Positions 8,666 to 16,259 of a stretch of 64,000 nt of DNA are shown piece by piece (position 1 is the first letter of the stretch; each line of letters starts with the position of its first letter). Position numbers and translations under genes: made by a program. Under the pieces are notes generated by a model. That model did no database searches and was not told the origin of the DNA. It saw only the letters and a list, made by a program, of their open reading frames with translations. The DNA is from Lysobacter avium (GTDB lineage Bacteria; Pseudomonadota; Gammaproteobacteria; Xanthomonadales; Xanthomonadaceae). The DNA is taken from contig NZ_CP063657.1 of NCBI RefSeq assembly GCF_015209745.1, positions 1,488,001-1,552,000 of the forward strand. The letters run 5' to 3'.

Positions 8666-8962
8666 ATGTCCAAACACGGCGAGTACAAGGAGCCCGGCGG
8701 GAAGCTGGTGGTGGTCGACCTGGCGGTTTCGGACGGATTGCTGACGGAAGTTCGCGTGAGCGGCGACTTCTTCCTGGAGCCCGATTCTGCGCTGGACGTG
8801 ATCAACACCGCCCTGTCCGGCACCCGCGCCGACGCCGGCGTTGATGCCTGGACAACGACCGTCCATACCGCTTTGGGCGATGGCACCTCGCTGTACGGCA
8901 TCAGCCCGAAGGGCGTCGCCATCGCAGTGGATCGCGCGCTCAACGGGGAGCGCACGCCATGA
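8666..8962 (+). CDS. Lipoate-protein ligase accessory subunit (LplB-like, separate C-terminal domain)
   Basis: The 98-residue protein matches the small C-terminal accessory domain of lipoate-protein ligase, here encoded as its own gene. Known two-part ligases (Thermoplasma LplA/LplB, and sLpl(AB) of sulfur oxidizers) need this subunit to form lipoyl-AMP. Visible features are the conserved pattern KLVVVDLAVSDGLLTEVRVSGDFF near the N-terminus followed by a helical region. A GAGGAG ribosome site precedes the ATG. The stop overlaps the start of the next gene by four bases (ATGA), so the two are translationally coupled. An FNR-type palindrome lies upstream. Assignment rests on pattern and context. 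Confidence 0.7.
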   Translation: MSKHGEYKEPGGKLVVVDLAVSDGLLTEVRVSGDFFLEPDSALDVINTALSGTRADAGVDAWTTTVHTALGDGTSLYGISPKGVAIAVDRALNGERTP

Positions 8963-9735
8963 GCCGGACCGAATGGCACGAGCACGACTGGCAACTGATC
9001 CACACCGAAGCACAGTCGCCGGCGATGCACATGGCGCTGGACGAAGTGTTGACCAATGAGGTGTCCGCCGGTCGGCGCCGCCCCACCTTGCGGGTGTGGG
9101 AATGGGCCGATCCCGCGGTCGTCATCGGCCGCTTCCAGTCCCTGCGCAATGAGGTCGACAGCGCCGCGGCTACTGGTCACGGCATCCAGGTGGTGCGGCG
9201 TATCAGCGGCGGCGGCGCGATGTTCATCGAGCCGGGCAACACCATCACCTACTCCATCTGCGGCCCGCTCTCGCTGGTCGAGGGCTTGTCGTTCCAGCAG
9301 TCCTATGAGTTGATGGACCGCTGGGTGATCGAGGCGCTGGGCGAACTAGGCGTAGCGGCGAGCTACCAGCCCCTCAACGACATCACCTCCCCGGCCGGCA
9401 AGATCGCGGGGGCCGCGCAGGCGCGCAAGGGCAACGCCGTGCTCCACCACGTGACCATGGCCTACGACATCGACACCAACAAAATGCTGGAGGTGTTGCG
9501 GATCGGGCGCGAGAAGCTCTCCGACAAGGGCACCGCGAGCGCAGCCAAGAGGGTCGACCCCCTGCGCAGCCAGACCGGATTGCCGCGCGGGGACGTCATC
9601 GAGCGCATGATCTCCACCTTCCGCCGCAACCACGGCCTGCGTGACGACCACCTCACCCCGGATGAACTGGGCCAGGCGATGCAACTGGCAAACGACAAGT
9701 TCCAAACCCCGGAGTGGACCGCGGTGGTTCCCTGA
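8959..9735 (+). CDS. Lipoate-protein ligase catalytic subunit (LplA-like, lacking the C-terminal domain)
   Basis: The 258-residue protein has the biotin/lipoate ligase (BPL_LplA_LipB) fold. RRISGGG at 80-86 and GKIAGAAQ at 147-154 are the nucleotide/lipoate binding motifs, and K148 corresponds to the adenylate-contacting lysine of LplA. The family activates lipoate with ATP and attaches it to lysines of E2 or GcvH proteins. The usual valine-histidine stretch after the RRxSGGG motif is replaced by AMFIEPGN, so specificity could be unusual. No lipoyl-domain protein or LipS1/LipS2 gene is adjacent. A true ligase versus an octanoyltransferase-like role cannot be settled from sequence alone. Confidence 0.8.
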   Translation: MSRTEWHEHDWQLIHTEAQSPAMHMALDEVLTNEVSAGRRRPTLRVWEWADPAVVIGRFQSLRNEVDSAAATGHGIQVVRRISGGGAMFIEPGNTITYSICGPLSLVEGLSFQQSYELMDRWVIEALGELGVAASYQPLNDITSPAGKIAGAAQARKGNAVLHHVTMAYDIDTNKMLEVLRIGREKLSDKGTASAAKRVDPLRSQTGLPRGDVIERMISTFRRNHGLRDDHLTPDELGQAMQLANDKFQTPEWTAVVP

Positions 9736-9808
9736 GCACTGGAATTTTCACGCATTGCAGGGTTTGCCGCTGCTACGGTCGCCACAGGCCAAACGCGAGG
9801 AAACGAGC

Positions 9809-10396
9809 ATGAAAACAGCAACGATGTCCTCATTGTGGTGGCGCGCCCTGATTGGGCTGACGCTTGTTTCCCTGCTTGCCGCCTGCTCGACGGGACCGCG
9901 GATCCGCACCGACGCCGATCCGACCGCCGACTTCTCCCAGTACCGCACCTACGGGTTCTATCAGCCTCTGGCCATGGAGCAATCCGGCTACACCACCTAC
10001 CTGTCGGATCACATCAAGAACGCGGTGCGCCGGGAAATGGACGCGCGGGGATATCGGTTCAGCCCCGACAAGGCCGATCTGCTGGTCAACTTCCAGGGCG
10101 TGATCCGGGAAAAAACGGATGTCTACGACATTCCGCGCTCGGACATCCAGTACTTCTACAGCTACCGGGCCCGTGCCTACTACGCCTATCCGGTCTGGTA
10201 TGACGAGACCCGCGTGAACCAGTACACGGAAGGCACGCTGACCGTGGATCTGGTCGACGCGGCCCGCAACCGGCTGGTATGGAGCGGCGACGCGATCGGT
10301 CGGGTGACCCAGAAGACCCCGCAGGAACGCGTGGCCTCCGCGGATCAGGCGATCAGTGCCATTTTTGCCAAGTATCCGTACCGCGGCGCGCCCTGA
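9809..10396 (+). CDS. DUF4136 domain lipoprotein
   Basis: The 195-residue protein has a lipoprotein signal with lipidated C26 (SLLAACS). A DUF4136 domain follows: the early pattern FSQYRTYGFYQP and later LLVNFQGVIREKTDVY are characteristic. A tyrosine-rich stretch (YFYSYRARAYYAYPVWY) lies about 112-132. These proteins are common envelope lipoproteins of unknown role. The start was placed at 9809 because the longer frame begins inside the ligase gene and the signal peptide starts here. It is convergent with the ubiB-like gene (21 bases). Confidence 0.85.
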   Translation: MKTATMSSLWWRALIGLTLVSLLAACSTGPRIRTDADPTADFSQYRTYGFYQPLAMEQSGYTTYLSDHIKNAVRREMDARGYRFSPDKADLLVNFQGVIREKTDVYDIPRSDIQYFYSYRARAYYAYPVWYDETRVNQYTEGTLTVDLVDAARNRLVWSGDAIGRVTQKTPQERVASADQAISAIFAKYPYRGAP

Positions 10397-10417
10397 GGGA
10401 CACGTCGAAGTTCCGAT

Positions 10418-12100
10418 CTACCTGCCGCCCCCGCTGCGCCAGATTGACACCACCAGCCAGGCGCCGGCAATGGCGGCGCCCACGAAGCCCAGCAGTCCAA
10501 AGGCGGGCAGACCCAGCAGCGTGGGCCCTCCGCCCACCGTCAGCGTTATCGATGATCCGATGATCAGCGCGGCCAATACGACGCCGACCGTCAACCGGTT
10601 CGCCGAGTGGTTCAGTTGCGTGCCGAAGTCCTCCAGATGGTCGATATCCACGTGCAGCTTGATGTTGCCGCGTCGCGCGGAACGCAGCAGCCGGCGGATG
10701 TCGCGTGGCAAAACCGACATGATTTCAGCGGTGTCGGCGAGGGTCCGAATGCCGTCGCGCAGCACGGTCGCCGGACGGTAGCGCTGCAGCATGGCCCGGC
10801 GCAGGAAGGGCGCCGCCTCGCTGGCCATGTCGAAATCCGGATCCAGACTGCGGCCGAGACCTTCCAGGGTCACGAACACCTTGATCATCAGCGCCAGGTC
10901 GGCCGGCAGTGCCAGCCGGTTGGCGCGCAGCAGGACGGTCACGTCGATCAGCATCGTCGCCAGGTTGAGCTGGCCCAGCGCCACGCCGTGGTACTGGTCC
11001 ACCAGCGCGTCCACGTCCAGCGCCATCTGCGACTCGTCCGCGTTGGGCTGGGTCGCCCACTCCAGCATCACGTCGGTGACGCGCGCGGCGTCGCGCATCA
11101 CCAGTGCATCCAGCAGCCCGACCACCTGGTTGCGACGGGCATCCGACAGGCGCCCCACCATGCCGTAGTCAATCAACGCGATGCGATTGCCGGGCAGCAC
11201 AAACACATTCCCCGGGTGAGGGTCGGCGTGGAAAAAGCCGTCCTCGAACATCATCTTCAACACCGCGTTCGCGCCGCGCCGGGCAATCAGCTTACGGTCC
11301 AGCCCGGCTGCATCGACCGCCGCCATGTTCGACAGCGACACGCCGTCGACAAAGTCCTGCACGTTCATGCGCGGACCCGTGTACTGCCAATGCACCGCGG
11401 GAACCACGATTTCATCGGACCCGGCGAAGCTGGCGGCGATGCGCTCGGCGTGACGGCACTCTGCCGCCAGGTCGAGCTCACGGCCCAGCGATACCTTGAA
11501 CTGGCGGACCATCGCGCTGGGCTGGAACTGGCGCAGTTCCTCGAAGCGCGCTTCCATCGCCTGCGCCGCGCGCTGCAACAGGCGCATGTCCGCTTCCACG
11601 ACCGGCTTGATGCCGGGGCGGCGCACCTTGACCACGACTTCCGTGCCGTCGTGCAGGCGCGCGCGATGGACCTGTGCAATCGATGCGGCAGCCAACGGCG
11701 TCCGGTCCAGCCATGCGAACACGGCCTCGGGCGACGCGCCCAGGTCCTCCAGCATCTGCTGGCGGATGAGCTCGTACGGCACTTCCGGTGCCTGGTTCTG
11801 CAGCTTGCCGAACTCGGTGATCCACTCGGGTGGGAACAGGTCCACGCGCGTCGCCAGCACCTGGCCCAGCTTGACGAAGCTCGGCCCCATTTCCTCCAGC
11901 GCCTGGCGCACCCGCACCGGCGTGGGCAGCGCAACCAGTTCCTCCATGTGGCCCAGCGGCAGCACCCGCCCCGCCCTGGCCAGCACGGGAGCCAGTCCGA
12001 GTCGTCCGACCATGTCGCCGAATCCGTAGCGGATCAGTATCGAGGCGATCTCGTACACCCGCCCCAGGTCTCTGGTAGCGCTGAGTCCTTCCCACAACAT
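10418..12100 (-). CDS. ubiB: ABC1/AarF family atypical kinase, UbiB type
   Basis: The 560-residue protein carries the UbiB-family signatures: the KxGQ motif (K77-LGQ), the alanine-rich nucleotide loop [17 protein letters not shown], the catalytic HADPHPGN and the metal-binding IDYG. Two transmembrane helices close the C-terminus. UbiB proteins are ATPases needed for ubiquinone biosynthesis, probably extracting or presenting lipid intermediates at the membrane. GGAG sits 8 bases before the ATG. The gene stands away from ubiE/ubiJ, so this may be a second UbiB-like paralogue rather than the main one. Confidence 0.8.
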   Translation of the reverse strand: MLWEGLSATRDLGRVYEIASILIRYGFGDMVGRLGLAPVLARAGRVLPLGHMEELVALPTPVRVRQALEEMGPSFVKLGQVLATRVDLFPPEWITEFGKLQNQAPEVPYELIRQQMLEDLGASPEAVFAWLDRTPLAAASIAQVHRARLHDGTEVVVKVRRPGIKPVVEADMRLLQRAAQAMEARFEELRQFQPSAMVRQFKVSLGRELDLAAECRHAERIAASFAGSDEIVVPAVHWQYTGPRMNVQDFVDGVSLSNMAAVDAAGLDRKLIARRGANAVLKMMFEDGFFHADPHPGNVFVLPGNRIALIDYGMVGRLSDARRNQVVGLLDALVMRDAARVTDVMLEWATQPNADESQMALDVDALVDQYHGVALGQLNLATMLIDVTVLLRANRLALPADLALMIKVFVTLEGLGRSLDPDFDMASEAAPFLRRAMLQRYRPATVLRDGIRTLADTAEIMSVLPRDIRRLLRSARRGNIKLHVDIDHLEDFGTQLNHSANRLTVGVVLAALIIGSSITLTVGGGPTLLGLPAFGLLGFVGAAIAGAWLVVSIWRSGGGR

Positions 12101-12137
12101 GCGTCTAACTCCGGTTGTCCGCGGGACGCCGCGGCGC

Positions 12138-12803
12138 TCAGATGATGTGCGCCACTACCGCGATGTAGTGGCACAGGCTGCCTGCGAGGACAAACATGTG
12201 CCATATCGCATGCGAGTATTTCAGCGCCGGCCGGTGGTAGAAAACGGTGCCGGCGGTGTAGAAAATGCCGCCCGCCAGCAGCCAGCCCAGCGTCCAGCCA
12301 TCCAGCGCGCCCCACATCGGTTTGATCGCCACCAGCACCAGCCAGCCCATCGCGATGTAGATCATCGTGGACAGTCGCTTGTAGCGGCCGGTGAGGAACA
12401 GCTTGAACACCACACCCGCTGCTGCCAGGGTCCAGATCACCCCAAAAAGCCACCAGCCCCATGGACCGCGCAGGCCGATCAGAGTGAACGGTGTGTAGGT
12501 GCCGGCGATCAGCAGGTAGATCGCGCAGTGATCGAGCACCTTCAGCCTGGCCTTCGCCACCGGGTGGCGCGCCGCGTGATAAAGGGTCGAGGCGATGTAG
12601 AGGAGCAGCAGGCACGCACCGAACACGATCGCGCTCGCCAGCTGCCATGCATCTCCCCACATCGCAGCCAGGGTGATGAGGACGGCGCCGCCGGCAAGCG
12701 CGGCAGTCGCGCCAAGCCCGTGGGTCAGCGCGTTGGCAAACTCCTCGGATGCCGGCACCGGCGGCGACGTGGAAGAAGAGTCGGTGGGTGAGCTTGCACG
12801 CAT
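12138..12803 (-). CDS. Hemolysin III family (PAQR-type) membrane protein
   Basis: The 221-residue protein has about seven transmembrane helices. It shows the conserved STLYHA (helix 2), DHCAIYLLIAGTYTPF and C-terminal SHAIWHMFVL histidine motifs of the hemolysin III/YqfA/PAQR family, whose histidines resemble a metal site of ceramidase-like hydrolases. The physiological role in bacteria is uncertain, and the haemolysin name is historical. It is followed by the ubiB-like gene 37 bases downstream and may share a transcript. Confidence 0.85.
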   Translation of the reverse strand: MRASSPTDSSSTSPPVPASEEFANALTHGLGATAALAGGAVLITLAAMWGDAWQLASAIVFGACLLLLYIASTLYHAARHPVAKARLKVLDHCAIYLLIAGTYTPFTLIGLRGPWGWWLFGVIWTLAAAGVVFKLFLTGRYKRLSTMIYIAMGWLVLVAIKPMWGALDGWTLGWLLAGGIFYTAGTVFYHRPALKYSHAIWHMFVLAGSLCHYIAVVAHII

Positions 12804-12868
12804 GCCGGCAATGCTAGCGCCCTTTACGCGAAGCGGGGGTCATGCCAGTTACCTTCCGCCGCCACCCA

Positions 12869-13210
12869 TCAGGCCTTTTTGAGGAAGCAGGTCTTCAATA
12901 CCAGTCCCTTGATCTTGTCGGAGTTGCCTTCGATGTTCTCGGCATCGTCCTCCACCAGGCGGATGTTGCGGATCACCGTGCCCTGCTTGAGCGGGATCGA
13001 TGATCCCTTGACCTTCAGGTCCTTGATCACGGTGACGGTATCGCCTTCGTTGAGGATGTTGCCGTTCACGTCCCGCACCACCGTCGCGTCTCCCGCACTG
13101 GCATCGGGACTGATCGGCCACTCATGGCCGCAGTCGGCGCACACGTAATGATCGCCGTCGGGGTAGGTGTTTTCCTTGCCGCACCTGGAACAGGCTGGAA
13201 TATCGGGCAT
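12869..13210 (-). CDS. yjdM: YjdM/PhnA family zinc-ribbon protein
   Basis: The 113-residue protein starts with a zinc ribbon (C7, C10, C24, C27) followed by the small beta-rich PhnA domain (GDTVTVIKDLKVKGSS). Length matches the family. YjdM was named PhnA for its location near phosphonate genes in E. coli but is not the hydrolase; its function is not well established. The ATG at 13210 gives the family-typical start MPDIPACS. An ATG at 13225 has no better ribosome site. Confidence 0.9.
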   Translation of the reverse strand: MPDIPACSRCGKENTYPDGDHYVCADCGHEWPISPDASAGDATVVRDVNGNILNEGDTVTVIKDLKVKGSSIPLKQGTVIRNIRLVEDDAENIEGNSDKIKGLVLKTCFLKKA

Positions 13211-13467
13211 AAAAGCACCGTCCATCGAAGAGTGGGGGCCGGTGAGTATAGGCCACGTATCGAGCCACCCCCCGCAACCCGTTGAATTGACTATGGAAGA
13301 TTCGGTTGCTTGCGCGTGCTCCGTTAGCGACCGTTGACGTTGAATTCCCGGTAGCATGAGCTGGGGCCCGTTGTATGGGTCCATCCTTGCGGACCACTTA
13401 CTGGCAGCAAGCCCGCTCCCGCCATGCGTCCAGCCCTCTCGGGGCGACGTTTTCCAAGGGGGTTTCC

Positions 13468-14139
13468 ATGCCCGGCTATCTCACGCGCCACCAGCGCATC
13501 CGCCTCGGCGAGCTCGACTACACGATCCGCTCGCTCAGCGACAAACAGCAGTTTGCCGACCCCGATGGGCGCGCCGAACGGCTGGGGATCTCATCGGCCC
13601 AATGGTCCTTGTTCGGGCAGGTTTGGCCCGCCGGTCAACTGCTCGCCAACGCGATGGCGACCTTCGATATAGAAGGAAAGCGGATCCTGGAAATCGGTTG
13701 CGGGCTGGGACTCGCCAGCCTGGTTCTGCAGCGTCGCGGTGCGGACGTGATCGCCAGCGACATGCACCCGCTCGCCGAGCCGTTCCTCGCCTACAACAGT
13801 GCACTCAACCACCTTCCCAGCGTGCCGTACCGCAAGCTGCAATGGGGCGTGCCGCTGCCGACACTCGGCCTTTTCGATCTACTGATCGGAGCCGACGTCC
13901 TGTACGAGCGCGAGCACGCCGAACTGATCGCCGCGCTGGTAGACCGCCATGCCCTGCCCGAGGCGGAGTTGCTGTTCTGCGACCCGGGACGGGGCCACAG
14001 CGGGGCTTTCACCCGCGCACTTGCGCTGCAGGGTTTCGAGGTCAGCGAATCACGCGGCGCGCTGGATGAGGACGAGGGCGGGACATTGCGCGGCCGGCTG
14101 CTGCATTTCCGCCGCCGGGCCACATCGGGGGTCCAGTGA
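13468..14139 (+). CDS. Class I SAM-dependent methyltransferase (METTL21/Nnt1-like)
   Basis: The 223-residue protein contains SAM-binding motif I as ILEIGCGLGL (73-82), followed by the acidic loop VIASDMHP and FDLLIGADVLYE. This resembles the lysine methyltransferase-like group that includes METTL21/Nnt1 proteins and EEF-type methyltransferases. The substrate is unknown. The start at 13468 follows a GGGGG ribosome site. The stop overlaps the start of the next gene (GTGA), so the two are coupled. The 257 bases upstream, between this gene and yjdM, contain no recognisable gene. Confidence 0.75.
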   Translation: MPGYLTRHQRIRLGELDYTIRSLSDKQQFADPDGRAERLGISSAQWSLFGQVWPAGQLLANAMATFDIEGKRILEIGCGLGLASLVLQRRGADVIASDMHPLAEPFLAYNSALNHLPSVPYRKLQWGVPLPTLGLFDLLIGADVLYEREHAELIAALVDRHALPEAELLFCDPGRGHSGAFTRALALQGFEVSESRGALDEDEGGTLRGRLLHFRRRATSGVQ

Positions 14140-14474
14140 AGCCGGGTGGCACGGAAGTCGCGGCGCCGGAGATCGATCGTTCCGTCTGCTGCCAGCGCTG
14201 CGATGCGGTGTGCTGCCGCCAGACGGTACTCGTGATGCCGGAGGACACCGAAGTTCCCCGCCACATGATCGCCCACACCGCACACGGCCTGCCGGTAATG
14301 GCACACGACGAGGACGGCTGGTGCGTTGCGGTGGATCCCACCCGGATGAACTGCACCATCTACGCCCAGCGCCCTGGCGTGTGCCGTGCATTCCAGATGG
14401 GCAGCCGCGATTGCCGGGACGTCCGCGAAGCGTATTTCCACCGCTACGACGAGGCGGAACTGCCGCCGGAGTGA
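14136..14474 (+). CDS. YkgJ family cysteine-cluster protein
   Basis: This 112-residue protein begins with a GTG overlapping the methyltransferase stop codon. It has an N-terminal cluster C18, C19, C22, C26, C27 and a C-terminal group in NCTIYAQRPGVCRAF and RDC. This is the pattern of Pfam YkgJ/CxxCxxCC proteins, proposed to bind zinc or iron. Function is unknown. Coupling to a protein-methyltransferase-like gene is the only context. Confidence 0.85.
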   Translation: MKPGGTEVAAPEIDRSVCCQRCDAVCCRQTVLVMPEDTEVPRHMIAHTAHGLPVMAHDEDGWCVAVDPTRMNCTIYAQRPGVCRAFQMGSRDCRDVREAYFHRYDEAELPPE

Positions 14475-14503
14475 TCAGCGGCGTAGCTGGTGGGATCTGG
14501 AAT

Positions 14504-15673
14504 TCACCGCACTTGATCCAGCGCCTGCGCCAGGTCTGCCCACAAGTCATCGACATGCTCGATGCCCGCCGACACCCGCAACAGGCCTGCAGTGATGCCC
14601 GTCGCCTGACGGGTGGCCTCGTCAAGGACACGGTGGGTGAGCCCGGCGGGATGCTGGATGAGGCTGTCCACCGACCCCAGACTGACCGCGGGGGTGAGCA
14701 GGCGCACCGACTTCATCACCGTGGCCGCCGCCGAATGACCGCCGTGCAGATCGAACGCGAGCAGCGCGCCGGGGCCGCGCATCTGGGTTGCAACCAGGTG
14801 ATCGTTCGCGACCGCGCCCATGCCGGGATAGAACACCTTCGCGACGGCCGGATGTTGCGAGAGGCGCTGCGCCAGTACCCCTGCGTTGTGCTGGGCGCGT
14901 TCCACCCGCAACGCCAGCGTCGGCAGACCCCGATGCAGCAGGTACGCAGCCAGCGGGTGAAGGAGCGCCCCGGTAACCGCGCGGACCTGGCGCAGCGGCT
15001 TTGCGTTTTCCTCGCTGCAACACACCACGCCGGCAATCACGTCGCCGTGGCCGCCAAGGAATTTGGTCGCGCTGTGCAACACGTACGTGGCGCCCATGGC
15101 CATGGGATTTTGCAGGACCGGAGTGGCAAACGTGGAATCCACGGCCACCGGCACATGGCCGGCGGCCGCCACCACGGCGCGGATATCGACCAGGTCCAGG
15201 GTCGGGTTGGCCGGGGTTTCGATCATGACCAAGGCTGTATCTCGACGCAGGTGCGAGCCGATCTCGCCCGCGTCGACAAACTCCGCCTCCAGCCCGGCCA
15301 TCCCGCTGGCGAGCAGGTGATCGGACGTCCCGTACAAGGGACGCACCACCAGCACATGTCCGCCCTTCTGGCGGACTGCCATCAGCAGGGCAGTCAACGC
15401 AGCCATGCCCGACCCGAAGGCAACGCAGGCCCCGCTTCCCTCCAGCTGTGCCAACGCGGCTTCCACCCGCGCCACGGTGGGGTTGTGCAGGCGGGCATAG
15501 ATCGGATTGGCGGCGCTGGCGTCTCCGGCCACCAGCGCGTCGAAACTCGCGGTGCCGGCCGCGAGGTCGGGCACCGGATAGGTGGTGGAAAGATCGATGG
15601 GCGGTGCGTGCACGCCCAAGCGGCCGAATTCCTCGCGGCCGGCGTGTACGGAGAGGGTGTCGAGGTGGGGCAT
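14504..15673 (-). CDS. Cys/Met metabolism PLP-dependent lyase (cystathionine gamma-lyase / methionine gamma-lyase family)
   Basis: The 389-residue protein has the family fold and length. The PLP lysine is K204 in SATKFLGGHGD. The catalytic tyrosine is Y114 in RPLYGTSD, and the phosphate-binding GSGM lies at 88-91. Members cleave or condense sulfur amino acids. The divergent Lrp-type gene recalls the mdeR-mdeA arrangement of Pseudomonas putida methionine gamma-lyase. However, the cysteine after YG that marks classical methionine gamma-lyase is a threonine here, so the reaction stays open among MetB, MetC, CGL and MGL types. Confidence 0.8.
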   Translation of the reverse strand: MPHLDTLSVHAGREEFGRLGVHAPPIDLSTTYPVPDLAAGTASFDALVAGDASAANPIYARLHNPTVARVEAALAQLEGSGACVAFGSGMAALTALLMAVRQKGGHVLVVRPLYGTSDHLLASGMAGLEAEFVDAGEIGSHLRRDTALVMIETPANPTLDLVDIRAVVAAAGHVPVAVDSTFATPVLQNPMAMGATYVLHSATKFLGGHGDVIAGVVCCSEENAKPLRQVRAVTGALLHPLAAYLLHRGLPTLALRVERAQHNAGVLAQRLSQHPAVAKVFYPGMGAVANDHLVATQMRGPGALLAFDLHGGHSAAATVMKSVRLLTPAVSLGSVDSLIQHPAGLTHRVLDEATRQATGITAGLLRVSAGIEHVDDLWADLAQALDQVR

Positions 15674-15742
15674 GCCAGCGGGCTCCGTTCGGTATGGAGG
15701 CCCATACTAGAAGCTGGTGCGGGTGTTAATCTCAACGTCGAA

Positions 15743-15750
15743 GAATATTC
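15743..15750. promoter_or_regulatory. AT-rich palindrome in the Lrp/lyase divergent promoter region
   Basis: GAATATTC is an isolated AT-rich palindrome in an 88-base GC-rich divergent intergenic region. Lrp-family operators are typically AT-rich imperfect palindromes next to the regulator gene, so it is a plausible autoregulatory site. Confidence 0.3.
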
Positions 15751-15761
15751 GGGAAATCCCC

Positions 15762-16250
15762 ATGATGATGACGCTGGATCGAATCGACTTCGAGCTGGTG
15801 CAGCTGTTGCGGAAGAACGCGCGGTTGCCCAACAAGGAACTCGCCGAGCGTGCGGGAATCGCACCGTCCACGGCGCTGGAGCGGGTGCGACGCCTGCGGC
15901 AATCCGGAGTGTTGCTGGGCTATCACGCGGAGATCGCTCCGATCGCCATCGGAATAGGACTGCAAGCGATGGTGTCGGTGCGGCTGGCCCGGCACTCACG
16001 GGAGCTGCTGGACAGCTTCCATGCCCATCTGCAGCAACTCCCGGAAGTCCTGGCCTTCTACCACGTCGCAGGCGCGGACGATTTCCTCGTCCACGTCGGC
16101 GTGCGTGACAGCGCGCATCTGCGCGACTTTGCCTTGGCCTCGTTCACCGAGCGCCACGAAGTGGCCCACATCGAGACCAAGCTCATCTTCGAGTTCAGGC
16201 GCAACGTTGAACTGCCAACCGGGCCGTTGGACGCGCCCGGCTTGGCCTAG
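15762..16250 (+). CDS. Lrp/AsnC family transcriptional regulator
   Basis: The 162-residue protein has an N-terminal winged helix-turn-helix (LPNKELAERAGIAPSTALERV at about 23-43) and a C-terminal RAM/AsnC ligand-binding domain. Three consecutive ATG codons (15762, 15765, 15768) could start it; a GGGAAA sequence precedes them. It is divergent from the PLP lyase, and such pairs usually mean amino-acid-responsive control of the neighbour. An effector such as methionine or leucine is a guess. Confidence 0.9.
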   Translation: MMMTLDRIDFELVQLLRKNARLPNKELAERAGIAPSTALERVRRLRQSGVLLGYHAEIAPIAIGIGLQAMVSVRLARHSRELLDSFHAHLQQLPEVLAFYHVAGADDFLVHVGVRDSAHLRDFALASFTERHEVAHIETKLIFEFRRNVELPTGPLDAPGLA

Positions 16251-16259
16251 CGACCCGGC

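Noticed and set aside
9736..9808. Possible sigma-54 promoter before the DUF4136 gene (GG and GC pairs)
   Set aside because: The spacing between GG and GC is nine instead of ten, and the TGGCAC context is absent.
10607..12145. Plus-strand open frame of 512 codons
   Set aside because: It is antisense to the UbiB-type kinase gene, whose catalytic motifs are unmistakable on the other strand.
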